This document shows, one piece after another, positions 1 through 18,271 of a stretch of 64,000 nucleotides of DNA. The notes below the pieces were generated by a model. The model worked only from the letters and a program-made list of their open reading frames with translations. It did no database searches and was not told the DNA's origin. The DNA comes from Ochotona curzoniae (taxonomy: Eukaryota; Chordata; Mammalia; Lagomorpha; Ochotonidae). Numbering within the stretch: the stretch's first letter is position 1; the number at the start of each line of letters is the position of its first letter. The position numbers and the translations under genes are program-made. Location: contig NW_024467121.1 in assembly GCF_017591425.1 (NCBI RefSeq), forward strand, positions 24,812,707-24,876,706. The letters run 5' to 3'.

Positions 1-267
1 AAGTACCAAATACTTTAATGCAATCTGAATATTTCTGTATTGTTCATTAATTGGAAAAAAAGCAATATATCTATACTCTAACAGTGATAACCTATCCAGG
101 ATCAAGTTATTTCCAATGCACACTCTGCACTGTACCTGGATATAGAGATATTTAAAGGATGTTTAGTAAGTTAAACATTTAATCATTTAATCTGTGATTT
201 GCATTTAACCACAGTTCCTGAAGCACAAGTAAGGTGTGCTGTTGTATAGCAGTCATCCCAACGTTAC

Positions 268-6787
<6,520 letters not shown>

Positions 6788-7110
6788 TCAACTACATGAC
6801 AGGAAGGCAGAAATGGGAAAAAGCAGTCTTTAGAGCAAAATATACATACCGGAAGTTTTAGGAAAAGAGGATTGGAATACAAAATAAGAATTCATGTTAT
6901 TTAGGTATTTGAGAGTCGCTGTTCTTTAATATTTTCAATGGACTCCTCACCGACACTGATTTCCATGGTCTACAATTTACACCAACCACCAGTACTATAC
7001 GTGAGGTCACTTGTCATTTACTGTTGTAAAGAACTTTTGTATTTAGAATCACGACACAGGCTCCAAGCTCCAAACACTACATGAGGTACACAGCGATTAA
7101 ATTTTTTTTT

Positions 7111-7439
7111 GGGCCCAGCGGTGTGGCCTAGCGGCTAAAGTCCTCGCCTTGAACGTGCTGGGATCCCATACGGGCACCGGTTCTAATCCCGGCAGCTCCA
7201 CTTCTCATCCAGCTCCCTGTTTGTGGAAAGCAGTCGAGGATGGCCCAGAGCATTGGGACCCTGCACCTGTGTGGGAGATCTGGAAAAGAGATTCCTGGAT
7301 CCTGGCTTCAGATCGGCGCAGCACCGGCCATTGTGGTCACTTGGGGAGTGAATCATCAGACGGAAAATCTTCCTCTTTGTGTCTCCTCTTCTCTGTATGT
7401 TTGACTTTGTAATAAAAATAAATAAATCTTTAAAAAAAA
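7111..7439 (+). mobile_element. C-type SINE
   Basis: Head gggcccagcggtgtggccta, B-box ggttctaatcc, and tail aataaataaatcttt. It lies between the EXO1 first coding exon and the CpG island, in the 5' intron. Confidence 0.9.
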
Positions 7440-7999
7440 TTTTTTTAAAGTGTGAATCTCTCCTCTCTTCCAAAAAGCATTAACAAAATTCACTCTGTGT
7501 GCTCTGGCATCACATTGGTTCCAACAAAGGGATTGGAAAGACCAATGTATATTCATATGAGAGGGAAAAATCACCAACTTTCTAAGAAGGTTGGCTTTAC
7601 AGCTGAAAAAGAAAAATGAATGAAGAGAAGAAACATCTGTCCTTTCAGGGTGCAAGCAAGATACGCGACAAATGGCAGTGGTGCCTACGGGCACGACCAT
7701 CAGATTATCTGCAAGCCCCCCAGAGAAGCGGGGAACACCTGCTGCCTGGACACAGCATGACAAGCAGAGGCCAGCAATGAGCACTGGGCAGCGGTGCTCA
7801 CGTCCTCCGAGCAATCCCCCCCAACAAAAAATCCACTGGGAAGACAAAGCTAGAAAGTAGAGTCAGCTGAGCCTTACCCTGCTGTTCCTCAATTTCATTT
7901 TTCTCAGCCCCACTCCCAACAACCTCGAGGGAGGAGTCCGGACAGGGGGCTTGGAATATTACCCAGGCGGGTCACTGGGCGGCAGTTTGGGAAAAGCCA

Positions 8000-8960
8000 C
8001 GGGTGTCGTACCTCTCCGACGGATAGGTCTCTAAAGGCAGGCTCGGCTCACTTCGAGGAAAGCGCACAGACGAGCCACAGAGTGACACGTGCGCGAGCGT
8101 CTTCTAGGCCTTGGAGCTACCCTGCAGCCAGCATCTCCTCCTTCGCGCGGCCAGGCGCACACCATCCCGCGGCGCCCACTTGAGCTCCTTCTTCCTGCGT
8201 CCCGATCCCGATCTCACACTCCCGGGGGCCTGCACAACGGGAGGGACCGACGTGACCACCGGTGGTGCGCGCTGGAGAGGGCGCCGCGTTCGCGTCCCCG
8301 CTGCACCTGCAGGCCGCCGGTGTGGACGCGGACCGGCCGAGGTCCCCCCAGCGCTGCGGACCTGCGCAGAGGGCGAGCAGCCGGGATCCCCGTCCTCCCC
8401 ACCTAGACCCGGCAGTCCCTCGGCACCCACCACGGCACCCTCCCTCGGGCGCAGCGCTCGGCGGCGCGCGGCGTCGGCCCTTCCCTACCTGGGGAATCCT
8501 TTGTCCCGGGAAAGGGACACGGGGGATGGAGGACGCGCCGCTAGACCCACGCGTCAGGCTCCGCGCAGACGGCGGCGGCACCGGGGTTCCCAAGCCCGCC
8601 TCCGACGCCCCTCGCTCCCTGGGGCCGCGGCAAACGACGCCGGGAACCCGGTAGCCGTCCAGCGCCTCACGGCTGAACCTTTCAATTTGCGCGGGATCCC
8701 TCGCGGCCCCGCCCAGCGCACGTGACGTCGGCGCGCCCGCGGTGACGTCAGCTCCGCGTCCGGCCGCCCCCTCTAGTCCAGGTTTGGGCCCCGAACGTGG
8801 TGGGCACCACGAGGCCCTGAGGCAATGTCTGTGGCCGCGGTCACTCGCTTGGAACTCCGTGCAGCCTCTTCTAGGTGCGGGATAAGCGGGTACTGCGGGT
8901 GCCCCTGGGGAGGCACCCCGGAAGTGGAGCGTTTTGCTGAGACTGCTGGGAGATGTAGTT
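8000..8960 (-). promoter_or_regulatory. EXO1: CpG-island promoter of EXO1
   Basis: This is a dense run of CpG and GC-rich sequence just upstream of the EXO1 coding start, unlike the AT-rich surroundings. Near 8707-8750 lie a GC box (ccccgccc), an E-box CACGTG (8719-8724), a half-variant CRE TGACGTCG (8723-8730) and a perfect palindromic CRE TGACGTCA (8743-8750). An E2F-like tttgcgcggga lies at 8686-8696. A possible first-exon donor CAG|GTAGGG reads leftward at 8490/8489. I cannot fix the transcription start. ORFs on both strands here are expected in GC-rich DNA and are not called as genes. Confidence 0.75.
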
Positions 8961-9497
8961 CTCATCTGACAGCAGCTTTAGGTCTGAAAATGAAGGAGCG
9001 CCTCCTGGTGTTTAAGTTTATGTGGAAAGGGAGCTTGTTTGGAATGAGTTCCCCGTCGCCAAGCTCACACACGCTTCATCTTTTAGCCCAATCACTTCTG
9101 GACAAATTGGTGCTGGACCCGTTCTTGCCGTGGCCACTTTACTTTCTGGCATTATCTTTGACATGATTCAGGAAAGTTTTACCTTCAAAACCAACCGCTC
9201 TTGCTGTATTTAATTTTTCTGGAGGAAGCCGAGTGTCGGAGAGCTCCCACGCGCTGTTTCACTGTGCAAATGGCCACAGTAGCCGGGGTCATTGTCTAGA
9301 GCCAGTCATGTTTGCCACGTGGGAGCAGGGTCCTTGCCACTGAGCCACCACTAGAGCCTTCTGGAATCTGCACTGCCTGAAAAGCCGGAATCAGAAAGGG
9401 AACCAGGTATGGAACCCTGCCACCCACAGAAGACTCCTAGACCAAAAGTCCGCTCTTCCAAAGAGCCTTTCAGAGGGACCTATGGGCAGTCTCAACT

Positions 9498-9695
9498 TGC
9501 CAGTTCCTGAATCCAATGTGGATGTTGGTTTGTGTCCCAGCTGCCCCACTACCTGTCCCGCTCACTGCTTGTGGCCTGGGAAAACAATGGAGGACGGCCC
9601 AAAGCTTTGAGACCCAGCACTTGTGTGGGAGACCCAAGAGGTTCCTGGCATTGGATTGGCTCAGTTCCTGCCTTGGCCATTTGGAGAATAAACTA
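9498..9695 (+). mobile_element. Partial C-type SINE
   Basis: The body segment gcttgtggcctgggaaaaca followed by ggaggacggcccaaagcttt is present. The head and tail are missing or eroded. Confidence 0.7.
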
Positions 9696-10709
9696 GGGAG
9701 TGGAAGAATCAGTTTTGGGGATTGTAGATTGGAGAGATTTGGCTGCCTGATTTCTGATTCTGGTTTTCACTGGGAGATGACAGGGTGAGAAAAGCTAATT
9801 TCCTCAGCTTTTCAGCACTGCAACGAACTCCTTGAGGCAGGCTTTACAGGGGAAGAAATTTGTACTGGGCAATGGTCCTGAGGGTTCAGGGTCCAAGAGG
9901 TTCGGTTTCTGGTAATGGTGTTCTTGTCCTAACGGGACATTGAGCATCACATTGCAAGTCTGAACAGCCAAATGAATGACATCCCTTCCTGAAGGTCCCT
10001 GCCGTTACATGGCGTAATTGCATCGCATTTCCACTTTCTTTAGTGCCACTAACATAAGACTTTGAGGGCTGACTTTCTGAGTTCAGGAGAGACCAGTATT
10101 CAAACCACAGCATTCCTTGGCCCTTCCTCTTCCCATCGCTGAGGCAGGTTGCACTGTGAGCCAGCTTGAAGCTGACTCCATGAGCGGAAGCAGGGACCCC
10201 AACTCCGGCTGGTTAAAGAGGATGCAAATATGGTTGACATTTGTAGAGAAGTGAGCCTTTTGTTCATTGGATGACCCTGTTGTAGTAAGTGCTTTAATAT
10301 CTGCGTCCTTCTAAGAATATGCCACACATAGGTATCTTAAAGAGAACCTCCACATCAAAAAGGTCTCCATTCTGGTCATACTCAATGTTTTATTTGTAAG
10401 ATTTATTTACATCATCGAAAGAACTTAGAGATTTTTTTTCATTTCTATGTAGAATTTCATTTTGAAAACATAGATTATTCATTTTACTTTTGATATCTGA
10501 GGAGTTTCTGGATTTTAGCTCTTTTTATAGTGCTTCTATAAACAGCCTTGTGGCTTCATGTACATGTGATTCCAACACATAGAAAGGTTCTCATTCAAGA
10601 CTGGATTAGAAAAAAAATGGTTTTAAATGTCCTCTTTTATTTTCTTTTGCCCCCCAAAAATAACTTACCTGCTCAATATTGGTGGTCATGTTAGCATCCC
10701 TGTTATATG

Positions 10710-11036
10710 TTTTTTTTTTTTTCCGAAGCTTTTTATTGGAAAGGCAGATATACGTAGAGGAGGAGAGACTGAGAGGAAGATCTTCCATCCGATGATTCAC
10801 TCCCCAGGTGGCCACAACGGCCAGAGCTGAGCCAATCCGAAGCCAGGAGCCAGGGGCTTCTTCTGGGTCTCCCATGTGGGTACAGGGTCCCATGGCTGGG
10901 CCATCTTCGACTACCATCCCAGGCCACAAGCAAGTGGATGGGAAGTGGGGCGGCCAGGCATGAACCAGCACCAATATGGGATCCTGGCAGATGCAAAGTG
11001 AGGACTTTAGCTACTAGGCTACTATGCTGGGCCCCC
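10710..11036 (-). mobile_element. C-type SINE
   Basis: Poly-T then agctttttattggaaaggca at the left, and ccaggccacaagcaagtgga in the middle. It ends at the head ctactatgctgggcccc. Confidence 0.88.
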
Positions 11037-11185
11037 TGGTATTTCTTGAACATTCTAGGCTGCTACTATCTCCAAGTCTTTGTACATGTTGTTCCTTCCA
11101 GCATGTTCTTCCACCGGATATCCACTCAGCTCAGCCCTTTGTTCTCTCAAGTCTGTACTCATTCTCCCTTATATTTTCTCTGCCG

Positions 11186-11490
11186 ATGATACTTTATTTG
11201 TTTTCATTTTATTTGGAAGGGAGACAGACACAAAGAGAATAGTACAGAGAGAGAGATAAAAAGAGAGCGAGATCATCCATTTGCTGATTGACTCCACCAT
11301 TGTCTGCAATATCCAAGGTTGCATCAGGCTGACTCCAGTCCAAGCTGACTGGAACTCCATCTGGGACTTCAGTGTGGGTGGCAGGGACTCAAGTCTTGAT
11401 CTCTCATCTGCTGCCTCCCATAACATACATTGGCAGGAATCTGAATTGAAAGCAGAGTAGACAAGACTTAAACCAGGCACTATGTTATGC
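11186..11490 (-). mobile_element. Diverged C-type SINE
   Basis: The tail-side ttattttatttggaaggg and agagagagataaaaagagag blocks lead through ccatctgggacttcagtgtg to a decayed head. Confidence 0.6.
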
Positions 11491-11507
11491 CATGCAGGTA
11501 ACCTTTC

Positions 11508-11771
11508 TTTTTTAAGACTTACCTATTGATTTGAAAAAGGCAGATTTAACTTTTTTTTAAAAGGCTTATTTATTGAATTGAAAGACAGACTTACAGAAAT
11601 GGCTGAGACTGGGCCAGGCTGACGTCAGGAGCCAGAAGCCCATCCACTTGGACAGTCTTCTGCTACTTTCCGGGGCGTGTTAGTAGGGAGCTGGATCAGA
11701 AATACACAACCCGGGTCCACATATGGGATGCCGGGGTCAACTTAACCTTCTTTGCACAATGTCAGCCCCAA
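11508..11771 (-). mobile_element. Composite of two C-type SINE pieces
   Basis: A short tail piece (ttttttaagacttacctatt) is followed by a second tail (aaaaggcttatttattgaat) and a shortened body. This suggests one SINE landed in another's tail. Confidence 0.6.
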
Positions 11772-12583
11772 GGTACAGGCAATTTAAGCCTCTGCACCAA
11801 ATACCTATCCATAACTCTGCTGCCTTAAATTGCAATTCCTATTTTTACCTGAGGACTCTGTTCTCATTTTTCCTGATTCATTGTTCTCCTTGGTACTCGC
11901 CATTATTTGACATATTATGTATCTTAGTCCCCCATTTTCTGTGGCCATCTCTCTTCCCACTGTAATGAGGCTAGAGATCATTGTGTATTATCTGTGATGT
12001 TCCCTGACACAAAGCAGACTGCCAGGAAACATGGGGTGAATAACTAAATGAATACTGAAATTTGTTCATAGCATGGCTCTGAAATAGTTTTAGAGCTTAC
12101 ACATTTGACTCATATAGTTATTTGGAAATCTGTTTTAGAGTAGAATTAAGCAACTCAAAAGTTATCAGCATGTGCATCATTTGAACAATGTAGGATGTAG
12201 GATACAGAAAGAATGATGAATAGAGGTTCTCATTCAAGACTGAGTTAGAAGAATGGTTTTAAATGTCCTTTTTTATTTTCCTTTGCCAAAAAAAAAAAGT
12301 TCCTGAATTTACACAAAGTGGTACTTCTAAAAATTTAACTGACTCTAAAATGCACTTTTAGGGAAACTGACAATTATATTTGACAAAGCTTTTAGGATAT
12401 TGAAATCTTAGTGTCAGCATTACCTCTTTGTCTGTATAAACAGTAATTTTCTATTAGAGCCCTGTGCTGTAGCATTTAGGAAACATGTAACTTGTTTCAG
12501 CTTTGTTAAATGTGTTTTACATACTTCACTTACTTTGTACTCTTAAAAATACTATGAAGTTGGCACATTTAATATCCTCATTT

Positions 12584-12924
12584 ATTCTAAAGATTTCTTA
12601 TGTAAAAGGCAAGGTTATAGAAAAGGGGGGAGAGAGAGAAGACAAAGAGAATCTGCTATCCACTCGTTCATTCCCCAAATGGCTGCAACAGCTAGAGCTG
12701 AGCTGATCCAGAGATAAGAGTCAGGAGCGTCTTCTGGATCTTCCACATGGGTGTAGGTACCCAAGGACTTGAGGCATCTTCTACTGCTTTCCCAGATCAT
12801 AAACAGGGAGCTGGATAGGAAGTAGACCAGCTGGAACATGAAGTAGACCAGCTGGAACAACATCCATATGGTATGCCAGCACCACAGGTAAAAGCTTACC
12901 TTGCTATGCCATGGAACTGACCCC
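12584..12924 (-). mobile_element. C-type SINE with 14-bp duplication
   Basis: It is flanked by taatatcctcattt at 12570-12583 and 12925-12938. The body has ttccccaaatggctgcaaca. It carries an internal 18-bp-scale duplication (agtagaccagctggaaca twice, near 12822 and 12843). Confidence 0.85.
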
Positions 12925-13005
12925 TAATATCCTCATTTTACATAAGAAAATTGAAGTACAGTGGGATCTGAACCCAAGTATTTTGGGTCCAGATTTTGTG
13001 CTTTC

Positions 13006-13721
13006 TTTTTTTTTTTTCCTTAGTTAAAAAATTTTATTTTTTAAATTATATTTTTGAAAATCTTTACATAGTTAATTAGGGTAAAAAGGTTCAAGGACTA
13101 TAGGGAAGTGGGTAAGACTATTATTTTCATATTGTTTCATTCATGTATTTGAGGTAAATGGGGATATTAAGAGAGAAGCCCCACCCAGTTTCCCATCCAT
13201 CCCAAGTCCCGGATGTGGGGCATGCTCTGAGATATTTGCTCAGGCGGTTTTGATAGTTCACCAGTTATGAATCACTGCCAATCTCGCCACTCCAAGTACG
13301 ATGAGGTCATTGAAGAATCCACTGATTGACACAGTCCCTCATAGAGTCTCCATTTGCCCAGTATTTAGCTGCCAACAGGTAGCTGAAGTGGTTGATTGAC
13401 TTGTTCTGTCTTCTGTATTTTCTTGGTTAGGGTTCTGAGTCCAGCATTTTGATTGGTGAGATTCCCCAAAGAAACTTTGAGGTATTCCCAGACCAGATTC
13501 TTGTGTGCTAGCAAGCACAGAGCCCGGCTCAGTCCATGGCCCTGATCAGCTGGTGGTTGCAATCGCTGGGTTGGTTCTGTTTTCAGACCCGACAATCCAC
13601 TGGAACCAATGGGTGTTGCAGTCCAGCACACACTCGGCCCTCACATAAACCAGTGGGAGCTGCAGCCTAGTTGGAGCGACCCGCAATAACTCCCACCAGG
13701 CCCGCCCCCTACCCTGGTTTG
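13006..13721 (-). mobile_element. Unnamed non-autonomous retroposon, copy with perfect 17-bp duplication
   Basis: It is flanked by identical 17-bp repeats ccagattttgtgctttc at 12989-13005 and 13722-13738. A poly-T at the left end is the tail of a minus-strand insertion. Read on the minus strand, it starts GC-rich, contains one to two units of the 58-bp motif (ctaggctgcagctcccactg), then blocks matching the 38-kb copy: gtttctttggggaatctcac (within 13454-13476), gaactatcaaaa (13259-13248) and taactatgtaaa (13074-13063). The ORFs in it are short and I do not believe them. Confidence 0.75.
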
Positions 13722-13929
13722 CCAGATTTTGTGCTTTCAGTCATCACCTTTGAATGGCCATTATAAGCGGGCACTTTAAAAACTATGTGGAAAGTTCATA
13801 TTATGAAAAAATTGTGCACGAATTTAATAATATTTTGTATCCAAGTCAACCTTTAAAACTATTTTCCACAAATTTTTGAAATCTTCTAAGTACTTTATTC
13901 TTGAAGAAACAGAGCTACTACATTTTCTC

Positions 13930-14250
13930 TTTTTTTTTGTTTAAAAGATTTATTTATTTTTATTGGAAAGTCATATTTATAGAGAGAAAGAGAGACAGAA
14001 ATTCTTCCTTTGCTGGCAAACTCCCTAAGTGGCTGCAATGGCCAGAGCTGAGTCAGGAGCCAGAAACTTCCTCTGTGTCTCCCACATGGGTGCAGGGACC
14101 CAAGGCCTTGGACCATCCTCAACTGCTTTCCCAGGCCACGAGCAGGGAACTGGGTGGGAAGTGGTGCAACCAGGATTAGAACCAATGCCCATATGGGATC
14201 CCTGGCATGCAAGGCAAGAACTTTAACCAGTAGGCTGTCATACTGGCTCC
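13930..14250 (-). mobile_element. C-type SINE
   Basis: The tail side agatttatttatttttattgg, then gtctcccacatgggtgcagg, then the head taggctgtcatactggctcc. Confidence 0.88.
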
Positions 14251-14261
14251 TAGATTGTCTT

Positions 14262-14596
14262 TCTTTTAAATATTTGTTTATTCTACTTGAAAGTCAGAAT
14301 TATTGAGACTGACAGGGAGAGATTAAGAGACCTCTTCCACCTACTGGTTCATCCCCCAAATGGCTGAAACAGTTAGAGCTGGGCTGGTCCAAAACTGGGA
14401 GCCAGGATCCAGGAGCTTCTTCCAGGTTTCCCATGTGGGTCCAGGGGCCCAAGCACTTAGGTGATCCTTGCTGCTTTTCCAGGCCATAAGCTTGGGAGCT
14501 GGATCAGAAGAGAAGCAGGCAAACACAAATTGACACATTATGAGGTACCAGCACCACAGGTGGAGGATTAGCATGCTTTGTCACTGGACTGGTCCC
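14262..14596 (-). mobile_element. C-type SINE, diverged
   Basis: It lies immediately right of the previous SINE in the same direction. It has ttcatcccccaaatggctga and ttccaggccataagcttggg, and ends at ggactggtccc. Confidence 0.75.
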
Positions 14597-15944
14597 ATAA
14601 CATTCAGTTATCAATTTATTTGATCCTTCCTTGATGCTTTTAGCTTCATTTAAAAAATTAACTCAAATTCGATTAATTTGGAATTCATATGACTCCAAAA
14701 GCCTTTATTCTTTGACCTACAGCAGGCCTGGCGCTTGCCTAGTGAACAGTGAAGATGCGGAGAGGAAAGTTTCAGTTGCAGATGGTAGCAGGTGTAATGG
14801 GGCTGAGGAATGAAGTAAGCACTAGACACAATCCCAGCTAGAATTTCTGGTCCCCAGCTACCTTCTCCTGACATTCAGAGTTGGCTCTTAGTGAGCTCAC
14901 AGCTAGTGAGGAAGGCAGATCCTCTGCGTTCACAAACACACTGTTCATTTGTATTTATCGGAGAGCTTCTTTAGTACTTGCACCTTCTGGGCCCTGAGCT
15001 CAGACTGAGCTCATCTTGGCCTAATGTTGGGGTAACAACTTCATCTCTAACAATGCCCAATGTTTCACACGTCATGCTTTAATGTTCTGGTTTGTTTGGT
15101 TTTTGAAAAACAAGTTAAAAATGCAAAATGTTCTGAGAGTGCTGCCTTCATTTTGGTGAGCTTGGGACTTGGTCATGGGCCTGAAATGGGGAAGTGTTGG
15201 AGGACTTTCATTGAACAGATAGCTAATAAACAGGAATCTCTTGAAGATTCAGTGAAACAGAACCTGAATGATGCAGTGGACATCAATTCTGGGTATGAGG
15301 AAACAACTTTGGAGTAAGGGCAACAACCAGCAAGAATGCTTAGGGAGGGGAAATGTGAGATGGGGCCGGTCCCTCCAGAGTCCCATGGGGAAAGCAGAGC
15401 GGGAGTGGACCTTGGGCAATAAAGGCTAGCTTCAGCATGCTGCAGCCGTTCCCAGGATGAAAGTCATGAATTTTGGGCACTTACTGGTCTTTCAGCCTGC
15501 AGGGGACTTACTCAGCCAGCAGTTCTATTTTCAGAAACAGGATAAATGCATGCTTTTATCTCACAGGTTTAAACTGAATATGAATTTTTTTACCAGATAT
15601 ATATAGCCAGTTTTTCCGCAATTCTCTGTATCTGTATTTACAAGGGCACTTAATTAAAAGTAAAATATTTGGTAAAAATATTTATTGAAAAAAATTATTT
15701 CATAATACATATGGAATATATATTATAATGATGCTTGTATTTTAAAACATTCTTGCAACAAAATAAACGTATGCTTTGTTTTTTTGCATGAGCCTTTTGA
15801 AATTCCTTTGGATATATTTAAAAACATCTTCCATTGTCCTTTATGTACTATCTCATTTGGTTAAGAGTTCAAGCTCTGGACAGATGTTACTTGGACTCAA
15901 ATATGGGCTGTTATATAATTATCAGCTTTTAATTTGCTGGCTTT

Positions 15945-16620
15945 TTTAGTTTTTAGTTTTTAAATTTAAAATTTTAAATTACATCAAAGATATGAGATGG
16001 GGGAGATTTTTATGCGCATTCACTCCCCAAATGCTTGCTACATACAATCAGACTTGGCTAGACCAAAGCCAGGAGCTGTATACTCAATCTATGTCTTCTA
16101 TATAGGCAGCAGAGATACAAATGTCTGAGCCATCAATAACTGCCTTGCAGGGTATGTGTAAGTAAGAAGTTGAGTCAGGGGCCCAGAGTGATAGCCTGGC
16201 AGCTAAAGTCTTCGTCTTGCACACACCAGGATCCCATATGGGTGCCGGTGCTAATCCTGGCAGCTCCACTTCCCATCCAGCTCCCTGCTTGTGGCCTGGG
16301 AAAGCAGTTGAGGATGGCCCAAAGCCTTTGGACCCTGTACCCGCCTGGGAGACCCAGAAAAGGCTCCGGACTCCTGGCTTCAGATTGGCTCAGCTTCAGC
16401 CGTAGTGGCGGCTTGGGGAGTGAATCATCAGACAGAAGATCTTCCTCTGTGTCTCTCTCTCTCTTCCTCTCTCTATATCTGACTGCCCAGTATGAATAAA
16501 TCTTTATAACAAAAAAAGTTGAGTCAGAAGTAGGGTAGCCAAATCTCAAGCCAACACTGCAATACAGAATGCTGACCTCCCAAGTAGGAATTTAACCAGT
16601 GCACTAAACAGGCTCCTCCA
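15945..16620 (-). mobile_element. Old C-type SINE interrupted by a younger one
   Basis: The left part is 15945-16178 (cattcactccccaaatgctt, gccaggagctgta). The right part is about 16516-16620 (ggaatttaaccagtgcacta). They are separated by a plus-strand SINE at 16179-16515. Confidence 0.7.
16179..16515 (+). mobile_element. C-type SINE nested in an older SINE
   Basis: It is flanked by aagttgagtcag at 16167-16178 and 16516-16527. The head is gggcccagagtgatagcctg, with a B-box-like ggtgctaatcc and tail atgaataaatcttt. Confidence 0.9.
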
Positions 16621-17374
16621 ATTGCTGACTTTAGAAAAAAGTTGTTTATTGCCTTGTTTTTCAATTCCCTTACATGAAAACTGAGATAGACTAGTAATAG
16701 ACTTAACTGAACTGTTTCAGTAGATGCATAAAATCTTATCATAAGACTGGAAATTACAGGGGATATACATAAGCTGTGTAGTGCGAGTCTGTGACACTCA
16801 GAATCAGTTACGTGAAGAAAGGCCACCAGACTTAATGGTATGCAGTGGTTTATAGTTTGTCAAGAGCTTTCACGTACATTTTTTGTTTGTTCTTTACAGT
16901 GACTAGTAAGAGTAGGTATACTCTTTGTTCTCAAGGATCAAGATGAAGCCTTCAACATCATTCAAACCAGTATGTCGGAGCAAGTGTAACAGGTAGAGTC
17001 CTTTATTTATGTCCTTTTTCACAATGTCATTCTACTTTCCTTTAAAATGAAAGTACTATTCCTTGTATAGTTGATCAGCTTCATTGTTAATTGAAGATGC
17101 AGAATTAGAGCTTATGGTCTTTGTTAACATGTAGTCTCTCAAGAATGACCCAAAAAGGACTGAAGTGATTAAATTCATATTGCATCCACTCATGTTATCT
17201 TCCATTTCTAAAAAAAACTAGCTGGGATTTAAGACAACTTTCAGTTACCTAGGGGAGGTGAATTGAATTCTGCTGACCCGTAGACATCTTCTGAGTGGAA
17301 GTCATCATGGCCGTAAATGACAGAAATCTAGCTAAAATTGGCCCTTGTAAAGAGAGTGTTCATTCTATCTCTAT

Positions 17375-17740
17375 CCGGTTGAATGTGTCCTCTGCCCTCA
17401 ATTTATTTGTGAGTCCCACATCCTAGGATCCCTGAATCTGACCCTTTTTGAAGAGAGAGTCTTTAGAAATAATCAACTTAAAATGAGGTATTTCATAGAG
17501 GAGCCCTAATCCAATAGAACTGATGTCCTTAAAAGAAGGAGAAATTTGGACTTAGCCACAACAGAAGGAAGATGCCCCAGTGGAAGATGGCTGTCTGTAG
17601 CCAAGAAGAGGGCCCTGAACAGACTCTTGGCTCACAGCCCCTGGAAGGCGTGTCCGTGTCCTCACTTTGGACTTCCAACCAACAGTGTGGCTGTTAAGTA
17701 CTTTGTAACAGCAGCCCTAACAAACAGCATTCACTTTGAC
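17375..17740 (+). mobile_element. Old MaLR-type solo LTR (MLT1-like)
   Basis: The word order ttgaatgtgtcctctgccct, tgatgtccttaaaagaagga, gtgtcctcactttggacttc and gtaacagcagccctaacaaa is that of MLT1/MST-class LTRs. It is heavily mutated with no internal genes nearby. Confidence 0.6.
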
Positions 17741-18070
17741 TCGAAAAGTTCATGAGTAGCTCAAGAATTTAGGAATAAAATAAATCTGAAGAATCAAATA
17801 GAATTGTTAAGACCTGTTCTGCCTCTTCATCTCCCTTTCTGTTGTTGTAGTCTTATCATAGTCCATCAATTCTAAAATGTCCGTTTCTTCTCTCCTTTTT
17901 TCTATATCTGAAATCAAGATGCAACTGAGAATTCGTTCTTAAATTTCTTTGATCTTCATGCTGTGTAATTTTTGTCATAATTATTAGTAGTTCAGGAAAC
18001 CATTAGAATATTTCCTGGTCGGTCATTTATGTGTGCATCCCAGCAACTCAAAGCTGTTAGTATTTCAATC

Positions 18071-18271
18071 TTGGGGGCCTGTATTGTGGTGAAGAGGAGT
18101 GCAGTTTTAAGTCCAGCTGCGTCACTTCTGGTCTGACTTCCTGGTAATGCCCCCTGAGACCAGGCGGCAGATGACCCAAGGACCTAGGGGATGGAACGCA
18201 TCTCTCTCTACCTCTTTTTCTCTTTCATTGTGTCCCTATGACTTTCAAGTAAGTAAATAAATTCTTAAAAA
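18071..18271 (+). mobile_element. Diverged C-type SINE
   Basis: Head gggggcctgtattgtggtga and tail aagtaagtaaataaattctt. The body is shortened. Confidence 0.6.

Noticed and set aside
8111..8965. Long open frames on both strands in the CpG island (up to 282 codons)
   Set aside because: GC-rich DNA has few stop codons by chance. The peptides are low-complexity P/R/G/A-rich, overlap on both strands and match no family.
15060..15317. 85-codon plus-strand ORF
   Set aside because: There is no recognised domain, no splice or promoter context and no repeat of family residues. It is probably chance.
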